In this document: one piece after another, positions 1 through 7,700 of the stretch
Numbering within the stretch: position 1 is the first letter of the stretch
How the letters are laid out: the number at the start of each line of letters is the position of its first letter
Assembly: GCA_017420605.1 (NCBI GenBank)
Contig: JAFOIS010000043.1
Coordinates: 1-14,445, forward strand
DNA from: Lachnospiraceae bacterium
GTDB taxonomy: Bacteria > Bacillota > Clostridia > Lachnospirales > Lachnospiraceae
Length of the DNA: 14,445 bases
Direction of reading: 5' to 3'
The notes under the pieces: generated by a model
Databases searched by the model: none
The model's input: the letters and a program-made list of their open reading frames with translations, nothing else
Told to the model about the DNA's origin: nothing
Position numbers and translations under genes: made by a program

Positions 1-70
1 CCTCTGCGGAGAATCCGTCTATGGACAGATCAGCCGTTCCGTTTCCCCGGCTTTCGATATCGATTGTCAT
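1..70 (-). CDS. ybeY: YbeY endoribonuclease, N-terminal fragment (cut by window edge)
   Basis: Only the first 23 codons are visible, beginning MTIDIESRGNGTADLSIDGF. The ATG at 68-70 (minus strand) is preceded by AGAGGAGAGCC, a strong Shine-Dalgarno sequence at normal spacing. The frame stays open to the window edge and differs from the phoH frame it overlaps by 41 bases. YbeY is a metal-dependent single-strand endoribonuclease involved in 16S rRNA maturation and 70S quality control, and its gene very often follows phoH (ybeZ). The identification rests on the short N-terminus, which resembles YbeY starts, and on the phoH neighbour. The catalytic HxxxHxxxxxH motif lies outside the window, so the call is probable rather than certain. 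Confidence 0.7.
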   Translation of the reverse strand, partial: MTIDIESRGNGTADLSIDGFSAE

Positions 71-1064
71 GGCTCTCCTCTTTCCGGCGCGGCGCAGCCT
101 GCGCCGCCTTTTCTTCATATTTCTCGTACGCGTCCACGATCTTCTGCACGAGCGGAGGGCGTACGACGTCGCGGCTCGTCAGTTCCATAAAGCCGATCTC
201 CGGTATTTTCGCGAGCACGCGTTCCGCGATCGCAAGTCCGCTCGTGATCTCCCTCGGCAGATCCTTCTGCGTCCGGTCTCCCGTAACGACGGCTTTCGAG
301 CCGAACCCGATCCGGGTCAGGAACATCTTCATCTGCGACGGCGTCGTGTTCTGCGCTTCGTCGAGAATGATGAACGCGTTATCGAGCGTGCGTCCGCGCA
401 TATAGGCAAGCGGCGCCACTTCGATCAGGCCTTTTTCCAGGTTCTTCTGGAAGTTCTCCGCTCCCATGATCTGATAGAGCGCGTCGTAAAGCGGCCGCAG
501 ATACGGATCGATCTTGCTCTGCAGATCGCCCGGCAGAAAGCCCAGCTTTTCGCCCGCTTCCAGCGCCGGCCGCGTCAGAATGATCCGCTGCACGTCTTCG
601 TTCTGGAACGCCGCGATCGCCATCGCCATCGCCAGATACGTCTTTCCGGTCCCCGCCGGTCCGATGCCGAACGTGATCATGTGCTCCCGGATCATGTCCA
701 CATACTGCTTCTGGCCGACGGTCTTCGGCTTGACCGGCCTTCCGAGGGCGGTGTGGATAATGACGTCGCGGTCCATTTCCACGATCGCCTTCTCCTTATG
801 CGTGTGCAGGAGCGACATCGCGTAATCGACGCTTTCGGGCGTCAGGTGCGTTCCGTTTTCCGAGACCCGGAGGAGGTTTTCGATCAGCCGCTGCGCCGCT
901 CCCGTATTTGCCGCGCTTCCGTAGATCTTGACGCTGTCCCCGCGCGGGACGATCTCTACGTGAAGCGCTTTTTCCATATGACGAAGATTCTCATCGAGTT
1001 CCCCGAAAAGATTCCCGGCATGCTCCGCCGGTATCGTCATGGAGATTCCTTCCTTTTCCTGCAT
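30..1064 (-). CDS. phoH: PhoH family ATPase (YbeZ)
   Basis: A 344-residue cytoplasmic P-loop ATPase of the PhoH/YbeZ family. An N-terminal KH-like segment (about residues 35-70, with VKIYGS) is followed by the PhoH domain. That domain has Walker A GPAGTGKT at 135-142, the family motif LTRPALEAGEKLGFLPGDLQ at 163-182, Walker B IILDEAQN at 232-239 and VVTGD at 259-263. The stretch after VVTGD reads RTQKDLP; many relatives have a hydrophobic residue where this one has Lys. YbeZ-type proteins work with YbeY in ribosome and RNA metabolism, which fits the overlapping ybeY. The ATG at 1064 has AGGAAAGG upstream. An alternative start at 1040 (residue 9) has AAGGAAGG upstream and is equally plausible. 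The gene begins 25 bases after nfnB, in the same transcription run. Confidence 0.95.
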   Translation of the reverse strand: MQEKEGISMTIPAEHAGNLFGELDENLRHMEKALHVEIVPRGDSVKIYGSAANTGAAQRLIENLLRVSENGTHLTPESVDYAMSLLHTHKEKAIVEMDRDVIIHTALGRPVKPKTVGQKQYVDMIREHMITFGIGPAGTGKTYLAMAMAIAAFQNEDVQRIILTRPALEAGEKLGFLPGDLQSKIDPYLRPLYDALYQIMGAENFQKNLEKGLIEVAPLAYMRGRTLDNAFIILDEAQNTTPSQMKMFLTRIGFGSKAVVTGDRTQKDLPREITSGLAIAERVLAKIPEIGFMELTSRDVVRPPLVQKIVDAYEKYEEKAAQAAPRRKEESHDNRYRKPGKRNG

Positions 1065-1089
1065 AAACCTTTCCTGCGGTATCTGTCCG

Positions 1090-2472
1090 TTACTCTTTTT
1101 TGCCGCTGAGATACTCGTCGATCCCGCGTGCCGCCCTTCGGCCCGCGCCCATGGCGAGGATGACCGTCGCTGCGCCGCTCACCGCGTCGCCGCCGGCAAA
1201 TACGCCGGGTCTTGAAGTCCTGCCCGCGTCGTCCGCGATGATGCAGGAGCGCCGCGTCTTCGCAAGGCCCGAAGTATCCGCAAGAAGCGGGTTCGGGGAC
1301 GTGCCGAGCGCCATCAGGACGCAGTCGCACGGGATCTCATATTCGGTGCCCGGGATCTCTACGGGGCTCCGTCTTCCGGAAGCATCGGGCTCGCCGAGCT
1401 CCATCTTGATGCAGCGGATGCCGCACACCCAGTCCTTCTCATCCGCCAGGATCTCCACCGGATTCGTCAGGAAGTGGAAAATGATGCCCTCCTCCTTCGC
1501 GTGGTGGACCTCCTCCGCGCGGGCCGGAAGCTCCGCCTCGGACCGGCGGTATACCAGGTGCGTCTCCGCGCCGAGCCGGAGCGCCGTACGCGCCGCGTCC
1601 ATGGCGACGTTCCCGCCGCCGACGACGATGGCACGCTTCGCCCGGTAGATCGGCGTATCGTATTCTTCCTTCCAGGCGTGCATCAGGTTGTTCCGGGTCA
1701 GGAACTCATTTGCCGAGAAGACGCCGCACGCGTTCTCGCCCGGGATGCCCATGAATTTCGGCAGGCCTGCGCCGGTCGAGACAAAGACCGCCTCAAAGCC
1801 CTTTTCAAAAAGTTCGTCGATGCCCGTACCCCTGCCGATGACCGTATCCGTTTCGATATGCACGCCGAGCGACTTGAGGTTTTCGATCTCCGGCGATACG
1901 ACGGCATCCTTCGGCAGACGGAATTCCGGAATGCCGTAGATCAGCACGCCGCCCGCTTTATGGAGCGCTTCAAAGACCGTCACGTCGTAACCGGCCTTCG
2001 CAAGGTCGCCGGCACAGCTCAGTCCCGCCGGCCCGGCGCCGATCACGGCGACCCGCCGTCCGTTAGCCGGTTTGTCGGTATGCGGACGGATCCCCGCTTC
2101 TTTTGCGTGATCCGCCGCGAAGCGTTCGAGTTTTCCGATCGCGACGGGATCGCCCTTCATGCCGCGGACGCATTTTCCTTCGCACTGCGACTCCTGCGGG
2201 CATACGCGTCCGCAGACGGCCGGCAGCGTGCTCGCTTCGGAAATGACGCCGTAGGCCTCGTCAAAACTGCCTTCCCGGATCTTCGCGATGAACCGCGGGA
2301 TATCGATCGAAACGGGGCAGCCCTTCACACACTGCGGATTCCTGCACTGCAGGCATCTTGCCGCTTCCGCGGCCGCTTCTTCCGCATTGTAGCCGAGGCA
2401 CACCTCTTCGAAATTCGTCGCCCTTACCTTCGGATCCTGTTCCCTGACAGGTATTCTCTCCATACCGTTCAT
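1090..2472 (-). CDS. nfnB: NADPH-binding large subunit of NfnAB transhydrogenase (GltA/GltD-like)
   Basis: A 460-residue flavoprotein of the glutamate-synthase small-subunit type, called here as NfnB because it directly follows nfnA. Two cysteine groups for [4Fe-4S] clusters are visible: C40, C43, C48, C52 and C87, C91, C97, C101. The FAD dinucleotide fold has GAGPAG at 145-150, and the NADPH fold has GGGNVAMDAAR at 285-295 followed by YRRSEAELPAR. The C-terminal GVFAGGDAVSG closes the FAD site. With NfnA, the family couples NADH and reduced ferredoxin oxidation to NADP+ reduction by flavin-based electron bifurcation. The ATG at 2472 forms an ATGA overlap with the nfnA stop and has GGAGG 9 bases upstream, indicating translational coupling. 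An in-frame start at 2496 is possible but lies inside nfnA. A stand-alone glutamate synthase subunit is the alternative annotation; no large GltB gene is in the window. Confidence 0.9.
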   Translation of the reverse strand: MNGMERIPVREQDPKVRATNFEEVCLGYNAEEAAAEAARCLQCRNPQCVKGCPVSIDIPRFIAKIREGSFDEAYGVISEASTLPAVCGRVCPQESQCEGKCVRGMKGDPVAIGKLERFAADHAKEAGIRPHTDKPANGRRVAVIGAGPAGLSCAGDLAKAGYDVTVFEALHKAGGVLIYGIPEFRLPKDAVVSPEIENLKSLGVHIETDTVIGRGTGIDELFEKGFEAVFVSTGAGLPKFMGIPGENACGVFSANEFLTRNNLMHAWKEEYDTPIYRAKRAIVVGGGNVAMDAARTALRLGAETHLVYRRSEAELPARAEEVHHAKEEGIIFHFLTNPVEILADEKDWVCGIRCIKMELGEPDASGRRSPVEIPGTEYEIPCDCVLMALGTSPNPLLADTSGLAKTRRSCIIADDAGRTSRPGVFAGGDAVSGAATVILAMGAGRRAARGIDEYLSGKKE

Positions 2473-3365
2473 CGTCCCGTTCCTCCGTCTTCGCACTGGC
2501 CGCAGCCGCCGTGGTGGGTATTTCCTTCCCGGTACCGCAATATCGCGCGTCCTTCTTCGGTGCGGTACATGCGCGAGCGCTGCATCGCCTCGTCAAAATC
2601 AAGCTCATCTCCCGGGAATTCAGGGCCGTCCACACAGGCGAATTTCGTTTTTCCGCCCACCGTCACACGGCAGGCGCCGCACATTCCCGTGCCGTCGACC
2701 ATGATCGGGTTCATGGAAACGACGGACGGTATGCCGAGTTTCTTCGCCGTGAGCGCTGCGAATTTCATCATGATCATGGGTCCGATCGCGATGACGCGGT
2801 CATAATGCATGCCGCGGTTCGTCACCAGTTCCTCCATCATGGCCGTCACCATGCCGTGAAAGCCGTAGGAACCGTCGTCCGTCGTCACATAGACGTTCGC
2901 GTATTCGGACATCTCCTTCTCAAAAAGGACCAGTTCCTTCGTCTTCGCGCCGTTGACGACGTCCGCCCGAAGGCCGCGCTGCGCCAGATATTTTACCTGC
3001 GGATAGATCGGCGCGGCTCCGACGCCGCCGGCAACGAAAAGGAAATGCTTGTCCTTAAGCTCTTCATCCGTCATTTCACACAGGTCCGAGGGCCGGCCCA
3101 GCGGTCCGACGACGTCGGCAAAGGAATCGCCCGCCCCGTAGGTGGCCATTTTCATCGTCGTGACGCCGATCGGCTGGAAGACGATGGTGATCGTTCCCTT
3201 TTCCGCGTCGTAATCGCAGATCGTAAGCGGGATGCGTTCGCCCTTCTCATCCGCGCGGACGATCAGGAACTGTCCGGGCAGGCAGTGGCGGGCGATCTCC
3301 GGCGCCCGGACGACCATCAGATAATTATTCTGATTCAGTTGTTTTGCTTCTTCGATCAAGTACAT
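2469..3365 (-). CDS. nfnA: NADH/FAD-binding small subunit of NfnAB transhydrogenase
   Basis: A 298-residue protein of the ferredoxin-NADP reductase / PyrK-like superfamily. The FAD-binding part is N-terminal (RIPLTI at 44-49) and the nucleotide-binding part contains FLFVAGGVGAAPIYP at 108-122. The C-terminal [2Fe-2S] site is D224-G-T-G-M-C229-G-A-C232 with C244; Asp plus three Cys is the ligand pattern known for Nfn small subunits. This is the subunit that binds NADH and holds the bifurcating-partner flavin in characterised Nfn enzymes. I chose the ATG at 3365 because AAGGAG sits 6 bases upstream and the family begins this way. An ATG at 3380 overlaps the ftsK stop but lacks a good ribosome binding site, and a longer Arg-rich extension is only ftsK sequence in another frame. 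The tail carries an extra HHGGCGQC (284-291) that could bind a metal. Confidence 0.9.
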   Translation of the reverse strand: MYLIEEAKQLNQNNYLMVVRAPEIARHCLPGQFLIVRADEKGERIPLTICDYDAEKGTITIVFQPIGVTTMKMATYGAGDSFADVVGPLGRPSDLCEMTDEELKDKHFLFVAGGVGAAPIYPQVKYLAQRGLRADVVNGAKTKELVLFEKEMSEYANVYVTTDDGSYGFHGMVTAMMEELVTNRGMHYDRVIAIGPMIMMKFAALTAKKLGIPSVVSMNPIMVDGTGMCGACRVTVGGKTKFACVDGPEFPGDELDFDEAMQRSRMYRTEEGRAILRYREGNTHHGGCGQCEDGGTGR

Positions 3366-3371
3366 TGGTTT

Positions 3372-3377
3372 CTCCTT
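3372..3377 (-). promoter_or_regulatory. Ribosome binding site deciding the nfnA start
   Basis: AAGGAG on the minus strand, sharing one base with the ftsK stop codon and lying 6 bases before the ATG at 3365. It favours MYLIEEAKQL as the true N-terminus over longer in-frame readings. Confidence 0.8.
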
Positions 3378-6037
3378 CATTCCGCGTTTCTGAGCGCTTC
3401 GAATTCCGGAAGCGTCATCAGGATACGGCGTGGTTTCGTTCCTTCTTCTTCGGCGACGACGCCTGCTTCGCAAAGCTGATCCATGATGCGCGCCGCTCTG
3501 TTGAACCCGATCTTGTACATGCGCTGCAGCATGCCGATCGAGGCTTTTTCCTTTTCAATGATAAACCGTCCGGCCTCCCAGAAATATTCGTCGCGGTCGT
3601 CCTCCGGGGCGCTCTGCACCTGCAGGGAGCCGCCGTCCGGCGCGCTGTTTTCGATATCGCGCGCGATCTCGTCGGAATACTCCGTCTCCCCGTTCTCGTG
3701 CGCGAGGAAATCGACGACACGCTGTACGTCCTCATCGGACACGAAGGTGCCCTGGACGCGGACCGGCTTCGGATAGCCCTGCGGGTAAAACAGCATATCG
3801 CCCTTGCCGAGCAGTCTTTCAGCACCGTTCATATCGAGGATCGTCCGGCTGTCGACGCCGGACGTGACGGCAAATGCGATGCGGGACGGCATATTCGCCT
3901 TGATAAGGCCGGTGATAACGTTGACGGAAGGGCGCTGCGTCGCGACGACAAGATGCATGCCGCAGGCCCGCGCAAGCTGCGCGATGCGGCAGATCGACTG
4001 TTCGACTTCGCCGGGCGCGACCATCATGAGGTCGGCAAGCTCGTCCACGATGATCAGGATCTGCGGAAGCTCCCGGAGCGTCAGCTTATCCTCATCCGGC
4101 ACGTCCGGATCGGCAAGCATTTCCCGGACCTTCGCGTTATATCCGGCCAGATCGCGCACGCCGCCCATTTTCGCGAACTTCTCATAGCGCTTCGTCATTT
4201 CCCCGACGGCCCAGTTGAGGGCGCCGGCGGCTTTCTTCGGGTCGGTCACGACGGGCAGAAGAAGGTGCGGGATCCCGTTGTAAACGGAAAGCTCGATCAC
4301 CTTCGGATCGATCATGATCATCCTGACTTCTTCGGGCTTGGCTTTATATAGCACGCCCATGATGAGCGTATTGATGCATACCGATTTGCCGGATCCCGTC
4401 GCGCCCGCTATAAGGACGTGCGGCATCTTCGCGATGTTCGCGATGACGGGCTTTCCGCCTATATCGCGCCCGAGCGCGAAGGAGAGCTTTGATTTCGCTT
4501 CTTTGTATTCTTTCGTCTCCAGCATTTCCCGGAGCGGGACGATGCTGTTCTCGCGGTTCGGCACTTCGATACCGACCGCGGACTTGCCGGGGATCGGGGC
4601 TTCGATCCGGATATCCGCCGCGGCAAGCGACAGCTTGATATCGTCTGTAAGCGCGACGATACGGCTCACCTTGACGCCGTGTTCCGGCAGCAGTTCATAG
4701 CGCGTCACGGCCGGACCGCGGCTTACGTTGGTCACGCGGACGTTGACGCCGAAATCCCGCAGCGTCTGCTCGAGTTTTTCGGCCATCTCGCGGATATGTT
4801 CTTCCGAGTCGCCCTTCTCCGATTTCATATCGGTGAGGAGGTCGGTCGTCGGGAAACGGTAGGATGCGGCCGGCGCCGTATCTTCCGCGCTCATCTCCGC
4901 CGAAAGATCCGCCGAAAGATCCGCCGGCGCGGTGTCCTCTTCCGCAGCCGCTTTTGCGGTGCTCTTCTTTGCGGAAGAGCCGTCCGCCATTTCGTCGCTC
5001 TTGACTGCGCGTGTCCTTTTCCTGCGCGGCGCCTCAAGCGAGGGCTTCTCTTCCGCGCCGAAAAGATCGTCCCGTCCGAAGCCGAGGCTCGGCCAGTCTT
5101 CGACTGCCGCCGGCGCCTCCGCCGTATGCACCGGCTCAAACGGAATATCGTCGATCGTATAGGAGGTACGCGCTTCCGGAACGGCTTGCGCAGATGCTTT
5201 CTTTTCCGCCGCGGCCGTATTGGAAACAGGCCTTACGGGGCGGCTGTCGTCTCCCTTCAGCGCAAAGCTGACGGGAGGATGCGGCGACGGTACTTCGTTA
5301 TGCGTCTTTTCGCGTTCGACGATCTCCGAAAGCTTTCTCGCTCTCTCGGCTCTTGCTTCCTCCGCTTCCTGTTTTCTGCGTTCCCGCACAGCCTGCCTTC
5401 GCGCGCGCGCCGAACGCATCGCCTTCCGGCTTCTGCGGCGCAGGATCGTCATGATCGGTTTCTGTGTCGCGAGGATCGCGCAGATCACGATCGCGCAGAT
5501 CACGAGCACGTATCCGCCGACGATCCCGAACGGCCACGCAAAAAGCGTGACGATCAGGCCGCCGAAGAGCCCGCCCGCGATATATCCGTCCGCAGCGGCC
5601 GTATAATAGGCTTTAACGGGCGTTCCCGGCGTATAGCCGTCGAGAAGCAGCTGCATGAAAGCGCACAGGAAAAGGAACAGGAAAATGAAACCGGCGATCT
5701 CCGAACGGATATGCCCGTTATCGCGGTTTGCGAGATAGAAGCTGAAGCCGAAGAAAAGTATGAGCGGCAGAGGATAGCTCATAACGCCGAAGAGCCCCTT
5801 GAAGAAGCCGGCTACCGCCTTCCCCCATCCGCCCGCGAGGCCGACGTTCCCGAGAAAGAGAAGCACCGAGACGGCAAGAACAAGACAGAACAGGATGTCA
5901 CGGACGACCTCGCCCGCAAGATGCCTTTCCTTCTTCTGCGCCAGTTCCCTTCTGCCCGAACGGCTATTCGTATTTCTCTCTTCCGCTGCGGACCGGGTCT
6001 TTTTCTGTGAACTTTTTCTGCGTTTTGTCTGCGCCAA
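3377..6037 (-). CDS. ftsK: FtsK/SpoIIIE DNA translocase
   Basis: An 886-residue membrane-anchored DNA pump that moves chromosomal DNA through the closing septum. A basic N-terminus leads into hydrophobic segments at about 45-65, 82-102, 114-132 and 152-191 (FtsK 4TM region). A Lys/Ala/Glu-rich low-complexity linker runs from about 195 to 395. The motor follows, with Walker A AGATGSGKS at 544-552, DPKVIELS at 577-584 and Walker B LIIVDE at 661-666, then VVATQRPSVNVITG at 697-710. The winged-helix gamma domain is at about 816-875 (ASIGMLQRMYKIGFNRAARI). The start is TTG at 6037: an in-frame TAA lies 24 bases upstream, no ATG falls between, and AAGAGG is suitably spaced. Length and architecture are normal. 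Whether it acts in vegetative division (FtsK) or sporulation (SpoIIIE) cannot be told from sequence. Confidence 0.96.
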   Translation of the reverse strand: MAQTKRRKSSQKKTRSAAEERNTNSRSGRRELAQKKERHLAGEVVRDILFCLVLAVSVLLFLGNVGLAGGWGKAVAGFFKGLFGVMSYPLPLILFFGFSFYLANRDNGHIRSEIAGFIFLFLFLCAFMQLLLDGYTPGTPVKAYYTAAADGYIAGGLFGGLIVTLFAWPFGIVGGYVLVICAIVICAILATQKPIMTILRRRSRKAMRSARARRQAVRERRKQEAEEARAERARKLSEIVEREKTHNEVPSPHPPVSFALKGDDSRPVRPVSNTAAAEKKASAQAVPEARTSYTIDDIPFEPVHTAEAPAAVEDWPSLGFGRDDLFGAEEKPSLEAPRRKRTRAVKSDEMADGSSAKKSTAKAAAEEDTAPADLSADLSAEMSAEDTAPAASYRFPTTDLLTDMKSEKGDSEEHIREMAEKLEQTLRDFGVNVRVTNVSRGPAVTRYELLPEHGVKVSRIVALTDDIKLSLAAADIRIEAPIPGKSAVGIEVPNRENSIVPLREMLETKEYKEAKSKLSFALGRDIGGKPVIANIAKMPHVLIAGATGSGKSVCINTLIMGVLYKAKPEEVRMIMIDPKVIELSVYNGIPHLLLPVVTDPKKAAGALNWAVGEMTKRYEKFAKMGGVRDLAGYNAKVREMLADPDVPDEDKLTLRELPQILIIVDELADLMMVAPGEVEQSICRIAQLARACGMHLVVATQRPSVNVITGLIKANMPSRIAFAVTSGVDSRTILDMNGAERLLGKGDMLFYPQGYPKPVRVQGTFVSDEDVQRVVDFLAHENGETEYSDEIARDIENSAPDGGSLQVQSAPEDDRDEYFWEAGRFIIEKEKASIGMLQRMYKIGFNRAARIMDQLCEAGVVAEEEGTKPRRILMTLPEFEALRNAE
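4896..4926 (-). repeat. 12-bp tandem repeat in the ftsK linker
   Basis: The unit TCCGCCGAAAGA (plus-strand reading) occurs twice in full and once for 7 bases. It is in frame and encodes the Asp-Leu-Ser-Ala / Glu-Met-Ser-Ala run at FtsK residues 373-384. The hexapeptide EDTAPA flanks it on both sides (367-372 and 385-390). This looks like slippage-driven length variation in a disordered linker. Confidence 0.75.
5474..5503 (-). repeat. Perfect 15-bp tandem duplication in the last FtsK membrane helix
   Basis: The 15-base unit GATCGCGCAGATCAC (plus-strand reading) is present twice head to tail without a mismatch. It keeps the reading frame and duplicates the pentapeptide VICAI within the final transmembrane segment of FtsK (residues 179-188, VICAIVICAI). 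Identical copies at the DNA level suggest a recent duplication. Confidence 0.8.
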
Positions 6038-6044
6038 AGCTCTA

Positions 6045-6050
6045 CCTCTT
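6045..6050 (-). promoter_or_regulatory. Ribosome binding site for the ftsK TTG start
   Basis: AAGAGG on the minus strand, 7 bases before the TTG at 6037. Together with the in-frame TAA at 6059-6061 it fixes TTG as the initiation codon, since no ATG is available before the membrane domain. Confidence 0.7.
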
Positions 6051-6081
6051 ATGATCGTTTATATTTTTATCAGACCGGCCG

Positions 6082-6942
6082 CTATGCGATATGGCCGATC
6101 ACCGCCAGAATGCCCGCCAGGGCATTGAGGCCGGCGAACGCGCCGAGGGAGGCCCGGCGCAGGAGTTTTCTCTCAAACCGGAACACGGTCCAGAGGACCG
6201 CGAATGCCGCAAGAACGCCGGCGATGGACGGCAGGATCTCTGCCGATGCAGGGGCAGCGCTCCGCAGGGACTGCACTGCCGCGCCGAGCGACAGCGGGAT
6301 AAGAAGCAGCATCGCGAACCGCACCGCGCTTTTTCTTTTCAGGCCGCACAGCTCCGCGGAAGCGACTGTGACCGAAAGGCAGGAAAAGCCCGGCAGAACG
6401 CACATCCCGGCCAGCAGGCCGACCGGAAGCGCAAGAAGGAGCGGTATCTCGCGCGGCCTTGTGCTCCTTGCCGGCGACAGCGCCGCCACCAGAAGCAGGA
6501 TCGCGCTGATAAAGCACCCCATCGCGCTGACAAGGGGCGATTCGGCGAATCCGGCCGCGACAGGATACAGGAAATATCCGGTAAGCCCCGCCGGTATCAT
6601 CGTAAGAAGCAGCAGGGCCGAAAACTTCCGCATATTCGTCTGCATCAGCGGGAAATATTCGTATTCCCCCGCCTTGCGGGAGTTCCTGAGGAAGATCAGC
6701 GTATTCTCCATGATCTCCTCAAGGAGAAAGAACCATTCCCGGAAGACGCCCGCCAGCTCTTTGCGAAGAAGCAGGATGAGCGCGAGCGCGGTCCCGGCAT
6801 GCAGCAGCGCGCTTTCCGCAAGAAGACCTCCCTCCGCCGGCCAGACCGACCGGAAGAAGGAAAGTATGCCGCCGCTCGCAACCGGCAGAAGCTCCGTTGC
6901 GCCCTGCAGGATCCCCGCCAGAATATGGCGCAGATAGATCAT
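6082..6942 (-). CDS. UppP/BacA-like membrane protein with degenerate active site
   Basis: A 286-residue, very hydrophobic protein with the layout of undecaprenyl-diphosphate phosphatase, the enzyme that recycles the lipid carrier for cell-wall synthesis. The first family motif reads QGATELLPVASGGI (13-26), where active enzymes have [E/Q]GxTEFLPVSS[S/T]GH. The second reads PGFSCLSVT (184-192), where active enzymes have PGxSRSGxT. The motif-1 Glu (E17) and one Ser (S23) remain. The first Ser is Ala22, the conserved His is Ile26, and the essential Arg is Cys188. The central loop (about 60-105) resembles the longer-loop clostridial UppP type. The reading frame is intact and starts at an ATG with GGAGGAG upstream, 17 bases after yebC, so it is not an obvious pseudogene. 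Phosphatase activity is doubtful. It may be a carrier-binding or structural protein, or an enzyme with changed chemistry. Confidence 0.8.
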   Translation of the reverse strand: MIYLRHILAGILQGATELLPVASGGILSFFRSVWPAEGGLLAESALLHAGTALALILLLRKELAGVFREWFFLLEEIMENTLIFLRNSRKAGEYEYFPLMQTNMRKFSALLLLTMIPAGLTGYFLYPVAAGFAESPLVSAMGCFISAILLLVAALSPARSTRPREIPLLLALPVGLLAGMCVLPGFSCLSVTVASAELCGLKRKSAVRFAMLLLIPLSLGAAVQSLRSAAPASAEILPSIAGVLAAFAVLWTVFRFERKLLRRASLGAFAGLNALAGILAVIGHIA

Positions 6943-6959
6943 CTGTCAAACTCCTCCGG

Positions 6960-7691
6960 TCAGCCTTCGTCCCAGTTGTGATACACGTACTGCACGTCGT
7001 CGCTGTCGTCAAGCAGGTCGAGGATCCGGTTGAGCTGGCCGACGAGCTTATCGTCCGTGACGGAAACATAATTCTGCGGGATCATCGTGATCTCCGCTTC
7101 CGCGATCGGGATCTTCTTCTCTTCAAGCGCGGAACGGACGTCTTCAAAACTTTCGGGATCCGTCAGAATCTCATAGCTGTCGTCGTTTTCCTCGAAATCG
7201 GCGGCACCCGCGTCCAGAGCCTCCATCATGAGGTCGTCCGCGTCCATTTCGCACTCTTCCTTATCGACGAGGATCTGTCCCTTTTCGTCGAACATGAAGG
7301 AAACGCAGCCGGGCGTGCCGATATTGCCGCCGCCTTTCGTGAACGCCGAGCGGACGTCCGCCGCAGTGCGGTTCTTATTGTCGGTCAGGGTCTTGACGAT
7401 GATCGCCGTGCCGCCCGGGCCGTAGCCTTCGTAGGTGATATACTCGTAATTCGCGCCGCCGTTTTCGCCGGCCGCCTTCTTGATGCCGCGGTCGATCGTA
7501 TCGTTCGGCATGTTGGCCGCCTTCGCCTTCGCGATGACGGTGGCAAGCTTGAAGTTATTCGACGGATCCGGGCCGCCTTCCTTCACCGCGACTGCGATCT
7601 CGCGGCCGATGATCGTGAAGATCTTGCCCTTCTTCGCGTCGTTGCGCTCTTTTTTGTGCTTGATGTTCGCAAATTTGGAATGTCCAGACAT
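6960..7691 (-). CDS. yebC: YebC/TACO1 family protein
   Basis: A 243-residue cytoplasmic protein beginning MSGHSKFANIKHKKERNDAK, the hallmark YebC N-terminus. Further family segments include GREIAVAVKEGGPDP (29-43), KAANMPNDTIDRGIKKA (57-73), YEGYGPGGTA and the acidic C-terminal part. The length is typical for the family. YebC proteins were annotated as DNA-binding regulators (PmpR). Mitochondrial TACO1 and later bacterial work point to a role in translation, helping ribosomes through difficult peptide stretches. The ATG at 7691 has AAGGAG 6 bases upstream. It sits 9 bases after the CorC-like gene, within the leftward operon. Confidence 0.96.
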   Translation of the reverse strand: MSGHSKFANIKHKKERNDAKKGKIFTIIGREIAVAVKEGGPDPSNNFKLATVIAKAKAANMPNDTIDRGIKKAAGENGGANYEYITYEGYGPGGTAIIVKTLTDNKNRTAADVRSAFTKGGGNIGTPGCVSFMFDEKGQILVDKEECEMDADDLMMEALDAGAADFEENDDSYEILTDPESFEDVRSALEEKKIPIAEAEITMIPQNYVSVTDDKLVGQLNRILDLLDDSDDVQYVYHNWDEG

Positions 7692-7700
7692 AATCGCTCC

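Noticed and set aside
3366..3473. A longer NfnA with an Arg-rich N-terminal extension.
   Set aside because: The extension is ftsK coding sequence in another frame. The ATG at 3365 has a strong ribosome binding site and the expected family start.
6038..6081. A promoter for ftsK in the 44-base gap after the uppP-like gene (AATATAAA present).
   Set aside because: An AT-rich -10-like string exists but no -35 hexamer lies at suitable spacing.
6082..6942. The UppP-like gene as a pseudogene.
   Set aside because: There is no frameshift or internal stop, the length is normal, the membrane segments are complete and the ribosome binding site is strong. The changes are confined to active-site residues.
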